Positions 34,883 through 44,111 of a stretch of 64,000 nt of DNA are shown here, piece after piece (within the stretch, counting starts at the first letter, position 1; every line of letters starts with the position of its first letter). A program made the position numbers and the translations under genes. The stretch is from positions 248,001 through 312,000 of the forward strand of contig NZ_JAAIXZ010000006.1 of assembly GCF_010894435.1 (NCBI RefSeq), read 5' to 3'. The stretch comes from Pyxidicoccus trucidator (GTDB lineage Bacteria > Myxococcota > Myxococcia > Myxococcales > Myxococcaceae). A model generated the notes under the pieces. The model searched no databases. It was given only the letters and a program-made list of their open reading frames with translations, and had not been told where the DNA came from.

Positions 34883-37489
34883 TCATGGGATTTCCACGCC
34901 GCGCACGGCGGTGACGGGGGGGCGCAGCGGGGCTCCCTCTTCGTCCGCCAGCTCGGCCACCAGTGTCACCCCCGTGCCCGAGCAGGTGGCCGGAAGCTGC
35001 AGCTCCACCTCGCCCCGGCCCGAGGACACGTCCTCGTCTCCAAGCAGCACGGTGCCGGCGCAGCCGGAGCCTCCGAGCAGGGACAGGCGCACATGTCCTT
35101 CCGCGTCCCCACCGGAACCCATGCGGAAGCCGGTGACGCGCACGCGCACGGCGCTGCCTCGGACGAGGGGCTGCCCCTCCAGCTCCGGGAAGAGCCACCG
35201 CACCTCGGGGCGTCCCACGTCCAGCACGGAAGCGGCGCGTGTCAGGTCGCCCACGCGCTCCAGCCCCGGGCCGTCCGCCGCCGCGAGGCGGGCCGGACCC
35301 AGCCCGTCTCGCGTCGCCGGGCCGCCCACCGCCAGCACCTCCACCTGGAGGCGCGCGCGAGAGCCCAGGGCATCGCCCCAGGTGGTGCGGTCCACGAGGC
35401 CGCCGGGCGGCCGGGGCACGCGCACGCCCTCGCGGGCATGCTCCGGGTCCACCAGCACCGTCCACCGGCGGCCGGCGCGGTCGGTGAAGACGAGGCGCAC
35501 CAGGGTGGCCCGGTCGTCCACGTCGGCTCGGAACCGGCGGCCTTCCAGGCCCTCGTACTCGGCGGAGTCGAAGTTGTAGCGGGCGTCCTCGGGGATGCCG
35601 AGGAAGGCCGTGCGAAGCTCCACGGGGCGGGCGCCCTCCGGGTCGAACTCGGGGCCGGGCAGCTCCGCCACCAGGGTGGTGGTGGCCACCGGCGTGGACG
35701 CGTCGTCCCGGCTGGCGCTGGAGGTGGCGGACACCAGCAGGCGGTAGGGCTGTCCCTCCAGGCCTCCGTGCGCGGGGGCCATGCGCACCAGCACCAGCCC
35801 GGCGTCGGGCAGCCTCGCGTCCTTGTCCGTGTTCGGGTCGGCGGGCGTCACGTTCGTGGCGGCGCCCAGGCCCAGCGGCACCAGCCCCCGGCCGGGCGCG
35901 GCCACCGTGGCCACCACGTAGGCGCGGTCCAGGTACGCGCCGCGGTAGCGCGGCAGCTCCGGCACGCGCACGGCGAAGGGGAAGGCCAGCCTCACGCCTG
36001 GCGCGAAGGACACGGCCCGTGGGTACTCCACGTCCGCCGGGTCCGGCTCCCCGGTGGCGATGCCGGGCGTGGGGGCCAGCGAGAATTGCGTGTCACGCCG
36101 CACGGTGGAGGTGAAGCGCGTCGAGCCCGGCACCAGCTGCGCCAGCAGCAGCAGCGGATCCGCCCCGGGCTCCAGCGCATTCAGGGGCAGCGCGCCCAGT
36201 GGAAGGTCTCCAGCCAGCGCCCACCCGGCGCGGGTGCCACACGCGCCGTCGCGCACCGCCAGCTCCGGCGCCAGCACGCCGTCCGGCGACATGTCGCAGA
36301 CGCCGGCCACGCCGGGGGCGATGGCCTCCATGGGCTCGCCTCCGGCCAGCCACGCGGCCACACCGGAGGGCAGCGACAGGCGGCGCCGGCCGTTGCCCAG
36401 GCCGATCTCCACCTCGCGCTCCGGCCCCAGCAGCGCCGCTGGCGCCAGGTCGGAGGGAAGTCCCGGCACCGACAGGCCGGCGAGCCCCAGCCGCAGCGCG
36501 GTCGCGGACGTCCCCGCCACGGGCCACCCGTTGAAGGCCGCGCGCACGCCTCCCGTGCGATCCAACGGGTTGCGCCGCAAGGCCAGCCGCACGTCGCGCG
36601 AGCCCGTCGCGTCATGGCGCGCCAGCGTGAGGTAGCCATGGTCCGCGTGGAAGACGGACAGGCCCACCGTACCCACGGCCGGCACCCACGCGGCGCCCTC
36701 GGGGCCCGTCACCGTGCTGGCCGTCACGACGCCCCCGACGGAGGACACCGCCACGGTGGCCAGCGGCACGGGGCGCCCGGTCAGCTCGTCCACCACCAGC
36801 ACGCGCACTCCACCGGCGGGCACCTCCGCCGGCAGCACGGTGACGCGGGCGCGGCAGGTGACGCTTCCGACGCGGGCCTCCACCGCCTCGCGCTCCACGC
36901 CGGGCCCGGCAAGGACGAAGGTGGCGCTCGTCCCGGAGCCCTCGCCCGTCACCGCCGGCGCGAGCGCGCGCCACGTCACGCCCCCGCCCGGAACCAGCGG
37001 CAGTCCGGCGGAGTCCCGGGCCCACACGGTGAAGGCCAAGGACAGGCCCGGCCGGCCCACGACGACGTCGGGCGTCACCTCGCAGGAAGCCGCGGCATCG
37101 GCGGACGGCCGCGCCACGCAGGCCCCGTCGCGGCACACCCGCCCTTCCCGGCAGTCCGCGTCGTCCGCGCACACGCCCGGCACACAGCGGTTGAGGTCGC
37201 ACTGACAGCCCAGCGCGGACTCGTCGCAGTCGGGCAGCGCGTACCGGCCACGCTGGGCCGCGCCACAGTCCTCGCGGGTGCGGCACGCGGGCGCGCAGCG
37301 CGCGACGGCCGTGTCGCAGAAGAAGAACGCCGGGTCCGGACAGTCCTGGTCCACCGCGCAGTTCGTCTGCGTCGGAGGCTGGTCTCCGGGGATGACGGGA
37401 GTCTCATCCATGTCCGACGCGCAGCCGGCCACCAGCAGCAGCGCGCAGGCGAGGCCGACCAGCGGGTGGGAACGGGGTGAGGGGCTCAT
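34883..37489 (-). CDS. Large Cys-rich, multi-domain lipoprotein
   Basis: 868 residues. The lipoprotein signal ends LLLVAGC (Cys23). Residues 40-130 hold a Cys-rich segment (NCAVDQDCPD, RCAPACRTREDCG, CQCDLNRCVPGVCADDADCR) with short EGF-like or TNFR-like spacing, as in many Myxococcus surface proteins. The rest is beta-rich: an Ig-like unit (GLSLAFTVWARDSAGLPLVP), a carboxypeptidase-regulatory-like unit (VLVVDELTGRPVPLATVAVS), and a long unassigned region. ATG 37489 is set by the signal. It is a probable outer-membrane structural or adhesion protein, transcribed alone. Confidence 0.8.
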   Translation of the reverse strand: MSPSPRSHPLVGLACALLLVAGCASDMDETPVIPGDQPPTQTNCAVDQDCPDPAFFFCDTAVARCAPACRTREDCGAAQRGRYALPDCDESALGCQCDLNRCVPGVCADDADCREGRVCRDGACVARPSADAAASCEVTPDVVVGRPGLSLAFTVWARDSAGLPLVPGGGVTWRALAPAVTGEGSGTSATFVLAGPGVEREAVEARVGSVTCRARVTVLPAEVPAGGVRVLVVDELTGRPVPLATVAVSSVGGVVTASTVTGPEGAAWVPAVGTVGLSVFHADHGYLTLARHDATGSRDVRLALRRNPLDRTGGVRAAFNGWPVAGTSATALRLGLAGLSVPGLPSDLAPAALLGPEREVEIGLGNGRRRLSLPSGVAAWLAGGEPMEAIAPGVAGVCDMSPDGVLAPELAVRDGACGTRAGWALAGDLPLGALPLNALEPGADPLLLLAQLVPGSTRFTSTVRRDTQFSLAPTPGIATGEPDPADVEYPRAVSFAPGVRLAFPFAVRVPELPRYRGAYLDRAYVVATVAAPGRGLVPLGLGAATNVTPADPNTDKDARLPDAGLVLVRMAPAHGGLEGQPYRLLVSATSSASRDDASTPVATTTLVAELPGPEFDPEGARPVELRTAFLGIPEDARYNFDSAEYEGLEGRRFRADVDDRATLVRLVFTDRAGRRWTVLVDPEHAREGVRVPRPPGGLVDRTTWGDALGSRARLQVEVLAVGGPATRDGLGPARLAAADGPGLERVGDLTRAASVLDVGRPEVRWLFPELEGQPLVRGSAVRVRVTGFRMGSGGDAEGHVRLSLLGGSGCAGTVLLGDEDVSSGRGEVELQLPATCSGTGVTLVAELADEEGAPLRPPVTAVRGVEIP

Positions 37490-37668
37490 GGGGTGCGACT
37501 CCAGGGGGGACCGTCCTCGACCTTACAGGCAGGACGCCCGCTGCGCGACGGTCCCCGAAGCACTCCGATGCCCTCCCGACAGCCCCGGGGCCCGGCCGCC
37601 CGCTCCCCGCCCCTGCCATGAAAGGGAAGGTTGGCTTTTCAAGTGGCCGGGAACGATGATCGCCCACC

Positions 37669-37968
37669 ATGGCGCGCAGCGAGCCCAAGTCCCTGGAGAG
37701 CCTCCTTCCCCGTGTCCTGGCCCGCCTCGCGGGAGAGTCGGGCCGGGGCCAGGCGCTCGCGCCCGTGTGGGTGGCGGTGGTGGGTCCCCACCTCGCCCGC
37801 CACACCTCCCCCCATGCCCTCCATGGCACCACGCTGGTGGTGACGGTGGCTGGCGAGGAGTGGGCGCGCTCGCTGGAAGCCGAGGCCGCCTCGCTGTGCG
37901 AGGGGCTCAACGCGCGGCTCGGGCCCGGCACGGTGAAGACCCTCACCTTCCGGCTGGAGCGCCCGTGA
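37669..37968 (+). CDS. DUF721 / DciA-like protein
   Basis: 99 residues matching the DUF721 (DciA-type) core: LLPRVLARL, APVWVAVVGPHLARHT, GTTLVVTVAGEEWARSLE and LGPGTVKTLTFRLE. DciA proteins support replicative helicase loading in bacteria lacking DnaC/DnaI; many DUF721 paralogs have other nucleic-acid roles. Here the gene overlaps by GTGA a secreted CAP-domain protein, an arrangement that does not suggest replication. ATG 37669 fits the family N-terminus. Confidence 0.75.
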   Translation: MARSEPKSLESLLPRVLARLAGESGRGQALAPVWVAVVGPHLARHTSPHALHGTTLVVTVAGEEWARSLEAEAASLCEGLNARLGPGTVKTLTFRLERP

Positions 37969-39482
37969 TTGCCCTGCTCGCGCTCGGCGCCTTCCTCGCG
38001 GCGGCGCCGCCGGCCTCCGCCGGGGACATGGAGACCCAGGCCTCCCGGCACGTGGTGCGCGAGTTCGAGCGCGTGGGCCGGCGCGCGCCGGCGCAGGACG
38101 CCACGCTGGGCACGGCGGCGCGGCGGCTCGCACGCGAGGCGCTCACCGAGTACACCACCGGCGCGCCGGACCTCTTCACCCTCACCCTGGCCGTCAGCGA
38201 CGCGGGCGGCGCGGACCCTTCGCCGCGTGTCCTCGTCATCCGCGCGTGGGCGCACCGGCACGCCATCGAGACCTTCCTCGCGCGCACGGACTTCAACACC
38301 GAGCGAGCCTCCCACTTCGGCGTGGGCCTGGCGCTGCTGGGCGAGCGCGCCGCGCTGGTGCTGCTCCTGTCGGACCGGAAGGCGGAGCTGAAGCCCTTCC
38401 CGCGCAATATGGCTGGCGGCGAGCGCGCCTCGCGCACGCTCTGCGGCACCCTCGTGGCGCCCCTGCGCAACCCGGACATCTACGTCACCCGCCCGGACGG
38501 CGAAGTGGACCTGGTGCCCCTCTCCCGCAAGGGCCCCAGCGGGGACTTCTGCACCCGCCTCGACTTCGCCACGCCCGGCACCTACACGGTGGAGGTGGTG
38601 GGCAAGGCCGCGGGCGGTCCCGAGGTGGCCGCCCTCTTCCTCGCCCAGTTGGGCGCGTCCCAGCGCCGCGACAGGCGCGCGGAGGACCTCGAGCCCACCA
38701 CCCTGCACGAGTCCCGGGTGGCCGTGTACGAGCGCATCAACTCGCTGCGCCGCGCCCACCGGCTGCCGGAGCTGACACCCGAGCCCGTGCTGGAGCGCGT
38801 GGCGCAGGGGTACAGCGACCGCATGTCGGCCGAGGGCTTCTTCGCGCACGTGGCGCCGGACGGCTCCACGCTGACGAAGCGGCTGCCAGCCGACGCCCGC
38901 TACGTTCGCGCCGGGGAGAACCTGGGCCTCGCGGCCGGCCCGCTGGCGGCGCACTTCGGCATCGAGCACAGCCCCGGCCACCGCCGCAACCTGCTGGACC
39001 CCGGCTTCCGCTTCATGGGCGTGGGAGTGACGTTCCAGAAGGTGGATGGGCGGGAAGAAGCCGTCCTCACGGAGGTCTTCACCGCCGCTTCACCCGCGGC
39101 CCAGGCCCCGGAGGACCCGCAGCAGGAGGCCTACGACATGCTCTCCCGCTGGCGCGCATCGAAGAAGCTGCCGCCGCTGGAGCGCAGCCCGGCGCTGGAG
39201 GCCCTGGCCCGCGCCCATGCGAAGCGCGCGCTGGAGCTGGACCAGCCCTCGGCACAGCCCGCGGAGACACCCCTCCACGAGCGCGTCTTCCAGGTCCTGC
39301 CAGATGCGGGCACGGCGGCGGTGGACTTCTTCGTCGTGTCGGACCCGTCCGCCCTGCCGGAGTCGCGCAGCCTCGCGGACGCCACCAACAACCGGGTGGG
39401 CGTGGGCGTGGTGCGGGGAGACTCCCGACGCTTCGGCAGCAAGCAGTACTGGGTGGCCGTCATCTACGCCGCGGTCCACTGA
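37965..39482 (+). CDS. Secreted CAP (SCP/PR1-like) domain protein
   Basis: 505 residues beginning with GTG 37965, overlapping the DUF721 stop (GTGA). The signal peptide is IALLALGAFLAAAPPASAG. The region from about 30-230 is unassigned. About 245-370 is a CAP domain: INSLRRAHRLPELTPEPVLE, GYSDRMSAEGFFAHVAP, RAGENLGLAAGP, HRRNLLDPGFRFMGVGV. The C-terminal 130 residues may be a second, degenerate CAP-like unit (DMLSRWRASKKLPPLERSPA). CAP proteins bind lipids or act in cell walls; the biochemical activity here is unknown. Expected location is outside the inner membrane. Confidence 0.82.
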   Translation: MIALLALGAFLAAAPPASAGDMETQASRHVVREFERVGRRAPAQDATLGTAARRLAREALTEYTTGAPDLFTLTLAVSDAGGADPSPRVLVIRAWAHRHAIETFLARTDFNTERASHFGVGLALLGERAALVLLLSDRKAELKPFPRNMAGGERASRTLCGTLVAPLRNPDIYVTRPDGEVDLVPLSRKGPSGDFCTRLDFATPGTYTVEVVGKAAGGPEVAALFLAQLGASQRRDRRAEDLEPTTLHESRVAVYERINSLRRAHRLPELTPEPVLERVAQGYSDRMSAEGFFAHVAPDGSTLTKRLPADARYVRAGENLGLAAGPLAAHFGIEHSPGHRRNLLDPGFRFMGVGVTFQKVDGREEAVLTEVFTAASPAAQAPEDPQQEAYDMLSRWRASKKLPPLERSPALEALARAHAKRALELDQPSAQPAETPLHERVFQVLPDAGTAAVDFFVVSDPSALPESRSLADATNNRVGVGVVRGDSRRFGSKQYWVAVIYAAVH

Positions 39483-39512
39483 CACGCGTGGGGCGGCGGG
39501 CCTCCGGAGAGG

Positions 39513-39536
39513 CGCCCCTGTCGAAGACCAGGGGCG
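39513..39536. terminator. Hairpin between convergent genes
   Basis: Perfect 8-bp stem CGCCCCTG / CAGGGGCG with an 8-nt loop, between the CAP gene stop and the small Cys-motif gene. No T-run on either side. Confidence 0.5.
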
Positions 39537-39568
39537 GCCCCGAGACTCGCGAAGGTGACGTGCTCAGC

Positions 39569-39802
39569 TCAGACGGGACGGCGCTGGGTGGCGTAGGCCT
39601 CGAGCCCCATCTGGGGCGGCGCCACGTGCTGGTACATGGGGCACTTCATGCACGTGAAGGACTGCCAACCCCGCCGGACGGCCTCGTCCAGACAGTTGTC
39701 ATAGTGGTGGCAGTTCAGGTTGCGATGCGTCTCGACGCCGGCACGCTTCGGCCCGGCCTCGGGGTTGATGGTTTGCGGCAGATCGGCTGGACACGGCTTC
39801 AT
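39569..39802 (-). CDS. Small Cys/His-motif protein
   Basis: 77 residues from ATG 39802, which has GGGAGGG 5 nt upstream. The core NCHHYDNCLDEAVRRGWQSF then TCMKCPMYQ contains four Cys and two His in a compact zinc-knuckle-like order (C-HH-C ... C-x2-C). Similar short proteins with a CLDxAxRRxWxxFxC core seem widespread in delta-proteobacteria, to my memory without assigned function. Metal binding is inferred from the residues. It is probably monocistronic. Confidence 0.65.
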   Translation of the reverse strand: MKPCPADLPQTINPEAGPKRAGVETHRNLNCHHYDNCLDEAVRRGWQSFTCMKCPMYQHVAPPQMGLEAYATQRRPV

Positions 39803-39976
39803 GGAGCCCTCCCTCTGAGCTGTTTCCCCCCCCGAGCGCTGTGAACGAGCAGTGCTACCGGACGACGTTCCCACCTATTTGGTGGGCGGACCGGAGTGGC
39901 GCGTAACGGCCGCGCAAAGTAGTGATTCACTCCGGGTGACGCAATGGGTCGCCTTCTCCTACCCAAGAGCACGTAA

Positions 39977-40006
39977 TCGCCTGGACGATTCAGGCGAATG
40001 TTGACG
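39977..40006 (+). promoter_or_regulatory. Inverted repeat adjoining a -35-like hexamer
   Basis: TCGCCTG-N7-CAGGCGA (39977-39997) is immediately followed by TTGACG (40001-40006) about 150 bp before the transglycosylase start. It may be an operator plus promoter element, but no convincing -10 box was found. The rest of 39803-40157 holds nothing else I can support. Confidence 0.3.
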
Positions 40007-40157
40007 GGTGACGAACAGTCCGGACTGGCCCGACGCGCCGGGGATCTAGGACTTGTCGCCCGTTCTGTCAAACCACCCCCCCGAGAATGCAAGGGGAATG
40101 ATCGGCCTTCGCGTCTCGTTGGCAGGCCGCAAAGCCGCGTCAGGAAAGGAAGACCAC

Positions 40158-42296
40158 ATGAGTTGGACCGGGCTGGTGGCGGGTCTGGTTGCGGGGGTGG
40201 CCCTGGGGCAGTCCCCGGCGACGCTGGAGGCGGTGCGCCTCCACAAGCCGGAAGCAGCGGCCCTGGCCCGGAGCGAGCTGGCGGCGTGTGCGGCGAAGCA
40301 GTGCCCGGACGCTGGCCGGCTGGCGCTGCTGGCGGGCACCCTGGCCCTCTCCGACGGGCAGGCAGCCGAGGCGAGAGACCTCCTGTCCGCTCACCCTGCT
40401 CCCGAGGCCCTGGCGCCCTTCCACGCCTTCTACCTGGGGCAGGCGCGCTTCTACGCCGGTGACGCCGTGGGCGCCGCCGCCGACTTCGCCCGGGTGCTGG
40501 AGCTGAAGCCCCCCGCGAAGCTGGCCGCCCGGGCCCGCGCGCGGCTGGGCGAGTCGCTGCTGAAGGCCGGAAAGGCGAAGGACGCGTCGGCGGTGCTAGA
40601 GGACGCGGCGAAGGCCACGCCTACACCGGAGCTGCTGTACCAGCGCGGCCTGGCGCGCGGGGCCTCGGGCAACCGCGCGGGCCAGGTGGCGGACCTCCTG
40701 GCGGTGGCGGTGCGCTACCCCTCGCACCCGTACGCGGATGACGCCGTGAAGTGGCTGACCGAGGGGAAGAAGCCCGCCGCGAAGCTGGGCTTCGCCGAGC
40801 GCACGCGCCGCGCGGACGGCTTCCTGGACGCGGGCGCGCCGCAGCGGGCCCTGGACGAGCTGGAGGCGCTGGAGAAGGGCGCGAAGCTGGCGAAGCCCCA
40901 GCAGGCCAAGGTGGCGCTGCTGCGCGCGCAGGCGTACTTCGCGCTGAAGAACCTGGAGGCCGCGGAGAAGGCGCTCGCGGTGGCGGAGAAGGGCCCGCCG
41001 GACGTGGCCTCGGAGGCGGCGCTGGTGGTGGCGCGCCGCGCGCTGCGCTCCGACGACAACGTGAAGGCCCGGGCGCTGATGGCGGCGCTGGACGTGAAGT
41101 ACCCCTCGCAGGCCGCGGGCGACGAGGGGGCCTTCTTCGCGGGCTGGTTGGATTTGCAGGGTGGCCGCTTCGCGGACGCGGTGAAGTCCTTCACGGCCTT
41201 CAACACGCGCTACCCGCGCTCGCGCCGCCGGGACGAGGGGCTGTGGTTCCGCTCGCTCGCGCACCTGCGGCTGGAGGAGTACGCGAAGGCGCGCGAGGCC
41301 CTGGAGGCGCTGGTGGATGCCTTCCCGCGCAGCAGCATGGTGCCGCAGGCGCGCTACTGGGTGGCGCGCAGCCGCGAGCTGGAGGGCGCGAAGGCGGACG
41401 TGGTGGGCCCGGCGTACGAGGCCCTCATCACCTCCGCGCCGGCGTCCTTCTACGCGCTGATGGCGGCCGAGCGGCTGAAGGAGCTGGGGCGCGCGCCGCC
41501 CGTCCACTTCCCGCTGCCGCCGAAGCAGCTGGAGCTGCCGCGCCCGCCCGAGCTGGAGCTGGCGGTGGAGCTGACGCGCGCGGGGCTGTTCCGCGACGCG
41601 GCGGACGAGGTGGAGGCACACGCGGCGCGGCTGCGCTCGGCGGAGCAGGCGCTGCCCTTCGCGCACGCCCTGCTGAAGCTGGGCGAGTACGGCCACGCGC
41701 ACGCGGTGGCCGCGCGGCACCTGTGGGGCCGGGCCTTCGGCTCGCGCGAGCCGGATGCGCTGGCGGCCTTCTACCCGCGCGCCTTCACGAGCGCCGTGGA
41801 ACAGGCGGCGGCGCAGGCAAAGGTGGACCCCTTCCTGGTGTGGGCCATCATGCGGCGAGAGAGCGCCTTCCGCCCGGAGGTCATGAGCGCGGCGGACGCA
41901 CGCGGGCTGATGCAGATCATCCCGCCCACCGCGACGGCCATCGCCGAGCGTCTCGCGGAGCCCGCGCCCGCGCCCGCGGACCTCTTCTCCCCCGAGCGCA
42001 ACATCCGCTACGGCGCCTGGTACCTGTCACGGCTGATGGAGCGCTTCGGCCACCCGGTGCTGGCGGCCGCGGCCTACAACGCGGGCCCGGGCCCCACGGT
42101 GAAGTGGGCCCAGGAGCGCGGCACGCTGCCACTGGACCTCTTCGTGGAGACGATTCCCTTCAAGGAGACGCGCGGCTACGTGAAGCAGGTGGTGGCGGAC
42201 CTGTTCCTCTACCACTCCTTCTACGATGCGAGCGGCAAGGGACTCCGGCTGTCGCTGAAGGTGCCGGAGCCCGCGGTAGAGGGCGTCAGCTTCTGA
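40158..42296 (+). CDS. slt: Soluble lytic murein transglycosylase (Slt-like)
   Basis: 712 residues with a signal peptide (GLVAGLVAGVALG). A long all-helical TPR-like superhelix (about 25-520) resembles the Slt70 ring, with repeats such as FHAFYLGQARFYAGDAVGAA. The C-terminal SLT lysozyme-like domain contains IMRRESAFRPEVMSAADARG (catalytic Glu about 565 and ES motif), GLMQIIPPTA, NIRYGAWYLSRLM and AAYNAGPGP. It cleaves the glycan strand of peptidoglycan with anhydro-muropeptide formation, in the periplasm. ATG 40158 follows AAGGAAG by 5 nt and begins exactly at the signal peptide. Downstream hisC-cmk run on the other strand. Confidence 0.92.
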   Translation: MSWTGLVAGLVAGVALGQSPATLEAVRLHKPEAAALARSELAACAAKQCPDAGRLALLAGTLALSDGQAAEARDLLSAHPAPEALAPFHAFYLGQARFYAGDAVGAAADFARVLELKPPAKLAARARARLGESLLKAGKAKDASAVLEDAAKATPTPELLYQRGLARGASGNRAGQVADLLAVAVRYPSHPYADDAVKWLTEGKKPAAKLGFAERTRRADGFLDAGAPQRALDELEALEKGAKLAKPQQAKVALLRAQAYFALKNLEAAEKALAVAEKGPPDVASEAALVVARRALRSDDNVKARALMAALDVKYPSQAAGDEGAFFAGWLDLQGGRFADAVKSFTAFNTRYPRSRRRDEGLWFRSLAHLRLEEYAKAREALEALVDAFPRSSMVPQARYWVARSRELEGAKADVVGPAYEALITSAPASFYALMAAERLKELGRAPPVHFPLPPKQLELPRPPELELAVELTRAGLFRDAADEVEAHAARLRSAEQALPFAHALLKLGEYGHAHAVAARHLWGRAFGSREPDALAAFYPRAFTSAVEQAAAQAKVDPFLVWAIMRRESAFRPEVMSAADARGLMQIIPPTATAIAERLAEPAPAPADLFSPERNIRYGAWYLSRLMERFGHPVLAAAAYNAGPGPTVKWAQERGTLPLDLFVETIPFKETRGYVKQVVADLFLYHSFYDASGKGLRLSLKVPEPAVEGVSF

Positions 42297-42309
42297 CGCG
42301 CTCGTAGCC

Positions 42310-43002
42310 CTACTTCCGCGCTGACATGCGGCGGAGGATTTCCGCCTCCAGCGAGTGCACCACCTCGGACAGCGGGCTGCTGCTGGAGTCCACGCGCAGC
42401 GCGTCGTCCGCCGCCTTCAGTGGGGCCACCGCGCGCGCGGAGTCGTCGCGGTCCCGCTTCATCTGGTCCGCGAGCACGTCCTCCAGGCTGCTCTCCACGC
42501 CCTTCTGGAACAGCTCCTCGAAGCGGCGCCGCGCGCGCACCTCGGGGTTGGCCTCCAGGAAGAACTTGGCGTCCGCGTCGGGGAACACCACCGTGCCGAT
42601 GTCGCGCCCCTCGAGGATGGCGCCCTTCCCCGACTCCAGCGCCAGCCGCCGCTGGAGCTGCAGCAGCCCCGCGCGCACCACCGGACGGCCGGACACCTGC
42701 GACGCGGCCATGGAGATCTCCGGCGTGCGGATGTCCCCGGACACGTCCTGTCCGCCCAGGAAGACGCGGTTCTCCTCGCCCACCACCTGGAAGTGGATGT
42801 GCACGCGGCCCATCAGCTCGCCCAGGCGTGTGTCGTCGTCGAAGGGAATGCCCTCGCGCGTGGCCATCAGCGCCACGCAGCGGTAGATGGCGCCGGTGTC
42901 CACCAGCGCGAAGCCCATCCTCCGCGCCAGCAGCTTGGACACGGAGGACTTGCCCGCGCCGGCCGGGCCGTCGATGGCGACGATGAAGGGACGCGTGCTC
43001 AC
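42310..43002 (-). CDS. cmk: Cytidylate kinase
   Basis: A 230-residue (d)CMP kinase that makes CDP/dCDP with ATP. Motifs: FIVAIDGPAGAGKSSVSKLL (P-loop), LVDTGAIYRCVALMA (CMP site), then GGQDVSGDIRTPEISMAASQ, ILEGRDIGTVVFPDADAKFF and RFEEL. GTG 43000-43002 overlaps the hisC stop (GTGA), so it is translationally coupled to hisC; this decides the start over a longer open frame that lacks protein character. The length is ordinary for the family. Confidence 0.95.
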   Translation of the reverse strand: MSTRPFIVAIDGPAGAGKSSVSKLLARRMGFALVDTGAIYRCVALMATREGIPFDDDTRLGELMGRVHIHFQVVGEENRVFLGGQDVSGDIRTPEISMAASQVSGRPVVRAGLLQLQRRLALESGKGAILEGRDIGTVVFPDADAKFFLEANPEVRARRRFEELFQKGVESSLEDVLADQMKRDRDDSARAVAPLKAADDALRVDSSSSPLSEVVHSLEAEILRRMSARK

Positions 43003-44090
43003 GAGAGAATCTCCTTCAGGGCCTGCACGCAGCGCGCGTTCTCCGCGGGGGTCCCCACGGAGATGCGCAGGCTGTTGGGGAAGCCCTGCCCCGCGAAGGG
43101 CCGGACGATGACGCCCTTGCGCAGCAGCTGCTCGTACAGCTCCACCGCCGGCCGCGGGAAGTCGGCGAAGACGAAGTTGGCGTGGCTCTTCGTGAGCGTC
43201 GCCCCCAGCTTCGGCAGCTCCTCGGCGTAGTAGCTCAGGCCCTGGCGGTTGACGTCGCGCGTGCGCTGGACGTGCTCGGTGTCCTCCAGCGCGGCCAGCC
43301 CCGCCGCCTGCGCCACCACCGTCAGGTTGAAGGGCATGCGCGTGCGGTGCACGTAGCCCGCGAGCTTCGCATCCATGACGCCGTAGCCCAGGCGCACGCC
43401 GGCCAGCCCGTGAATCTTGCTGAAGGTGCGCAGCGCCACCAGGTTGGGGTGCTGGCGGAACAGCGCCACCGCGCTGGCGTACTCGGGCCACTCCACGAAC
43501 TCGAAGTAGGCCTCGTCGTGCACCACCATCACCTCGGGGGGCACCGCGGCCAGGAAGGCCTCCAGCGCCCGCCGGCTGAAGGCGGTGCCCGTGGGGTTGT
43601 CCGGGTTGGCCAGGAACACCATCCGCGTGCGCGGGGTGACGGCCCGGGCCATGGCCTCCAGGTCGTACTGGTAGCCCTCGCGCATGGGCACCTCCACGAA
43701 GGGCCGCCCGTGGGCCTGCGCGGAGATGCGGTAGGCGGAGAAGGAGCCCTTGCACAGGAGGATCTCGTCCTCCGGCGTGGTGAAGGTGCGGATGAGCAGC
43801 TCGATGAGCTCGTTGGAGCCGCTGCCCAGCACCACCTCTTCGGGCTTCACGTCCAGGTGCGTGGCCAGCCGACGCACCAGGTGGAAGGACGTCGCGTCGG
43901 GGTACAGGTGCGTGGCACCGGCGGCCGTGCGCATGGCCTCCACGGCGCGGGGCGAGGGGCCCAGCGGGTTCTCGTTCGAGGCGAGCTTGATGACCCCCTT
44001 GAGCCCGAACTCGCGCTCGGTCTCTTCAATCGGCTTGCCCGGGACGTAGGGCTTGAGGGTCTCGACGTGGGGTGGAACGAGAGGTCGCAT
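42999..44090 (-). CDS. hisC: Histidinol-phosphate aminotransferase
   Basis: A 363-residue class I/II PLP aminotransferase: LASNENPLGPSPRAVEAM, FLANPDNPTGTAFS, VVHDEAYFEFV and TFSKIHGLAGVRLGYGV (Lys of FSKIHGLAG forms the PLP Schiff base). It converts imidazole-acetol phosphate and glutamate to histidinol phosphate; some HisC-type enzymes also take aromatic amino acids, and no other his genes are nearby, so an aromatic role is possible. Family start at ATG 44090. It is followed by cmk with a 4-bp overlap. Confidence 0.92.
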   Translation of the reverse strand: MRPLVPPHVETLKPYVPGKPIEETEREFGLKGVIKLASNENPLGPSPRAVEAMRTAAGATHLYPDATSFHLVRRLATHLDVKPEEVVLGSGSNELIELLIRTFTTPEDEILLCKGSFSAYRISAQAHGRPFVEVPMREGYQYDLEAMARAVTPRTRMVFLANPDNPTGTAFSRRALEAFLAAVPPEVMVVHDEAYFEFVEWPEYASAVALFRQHPNLVALRTFSKIHGLAGVRLGYGVMDAKLAGYVHRTRMPFNLTVVAQAAGLAALEDTEHVQRTRDVNRQGLSYYAEELPKLGATLTKSHANFVFADFPRPAVELYEQLLRKGVIVRPFAGQGFPNSLRISVGTPAENARCVQALKEILS

Positions 44091-44111
44091 GCGGGCCCAG
44101 GAGTAGTGACT

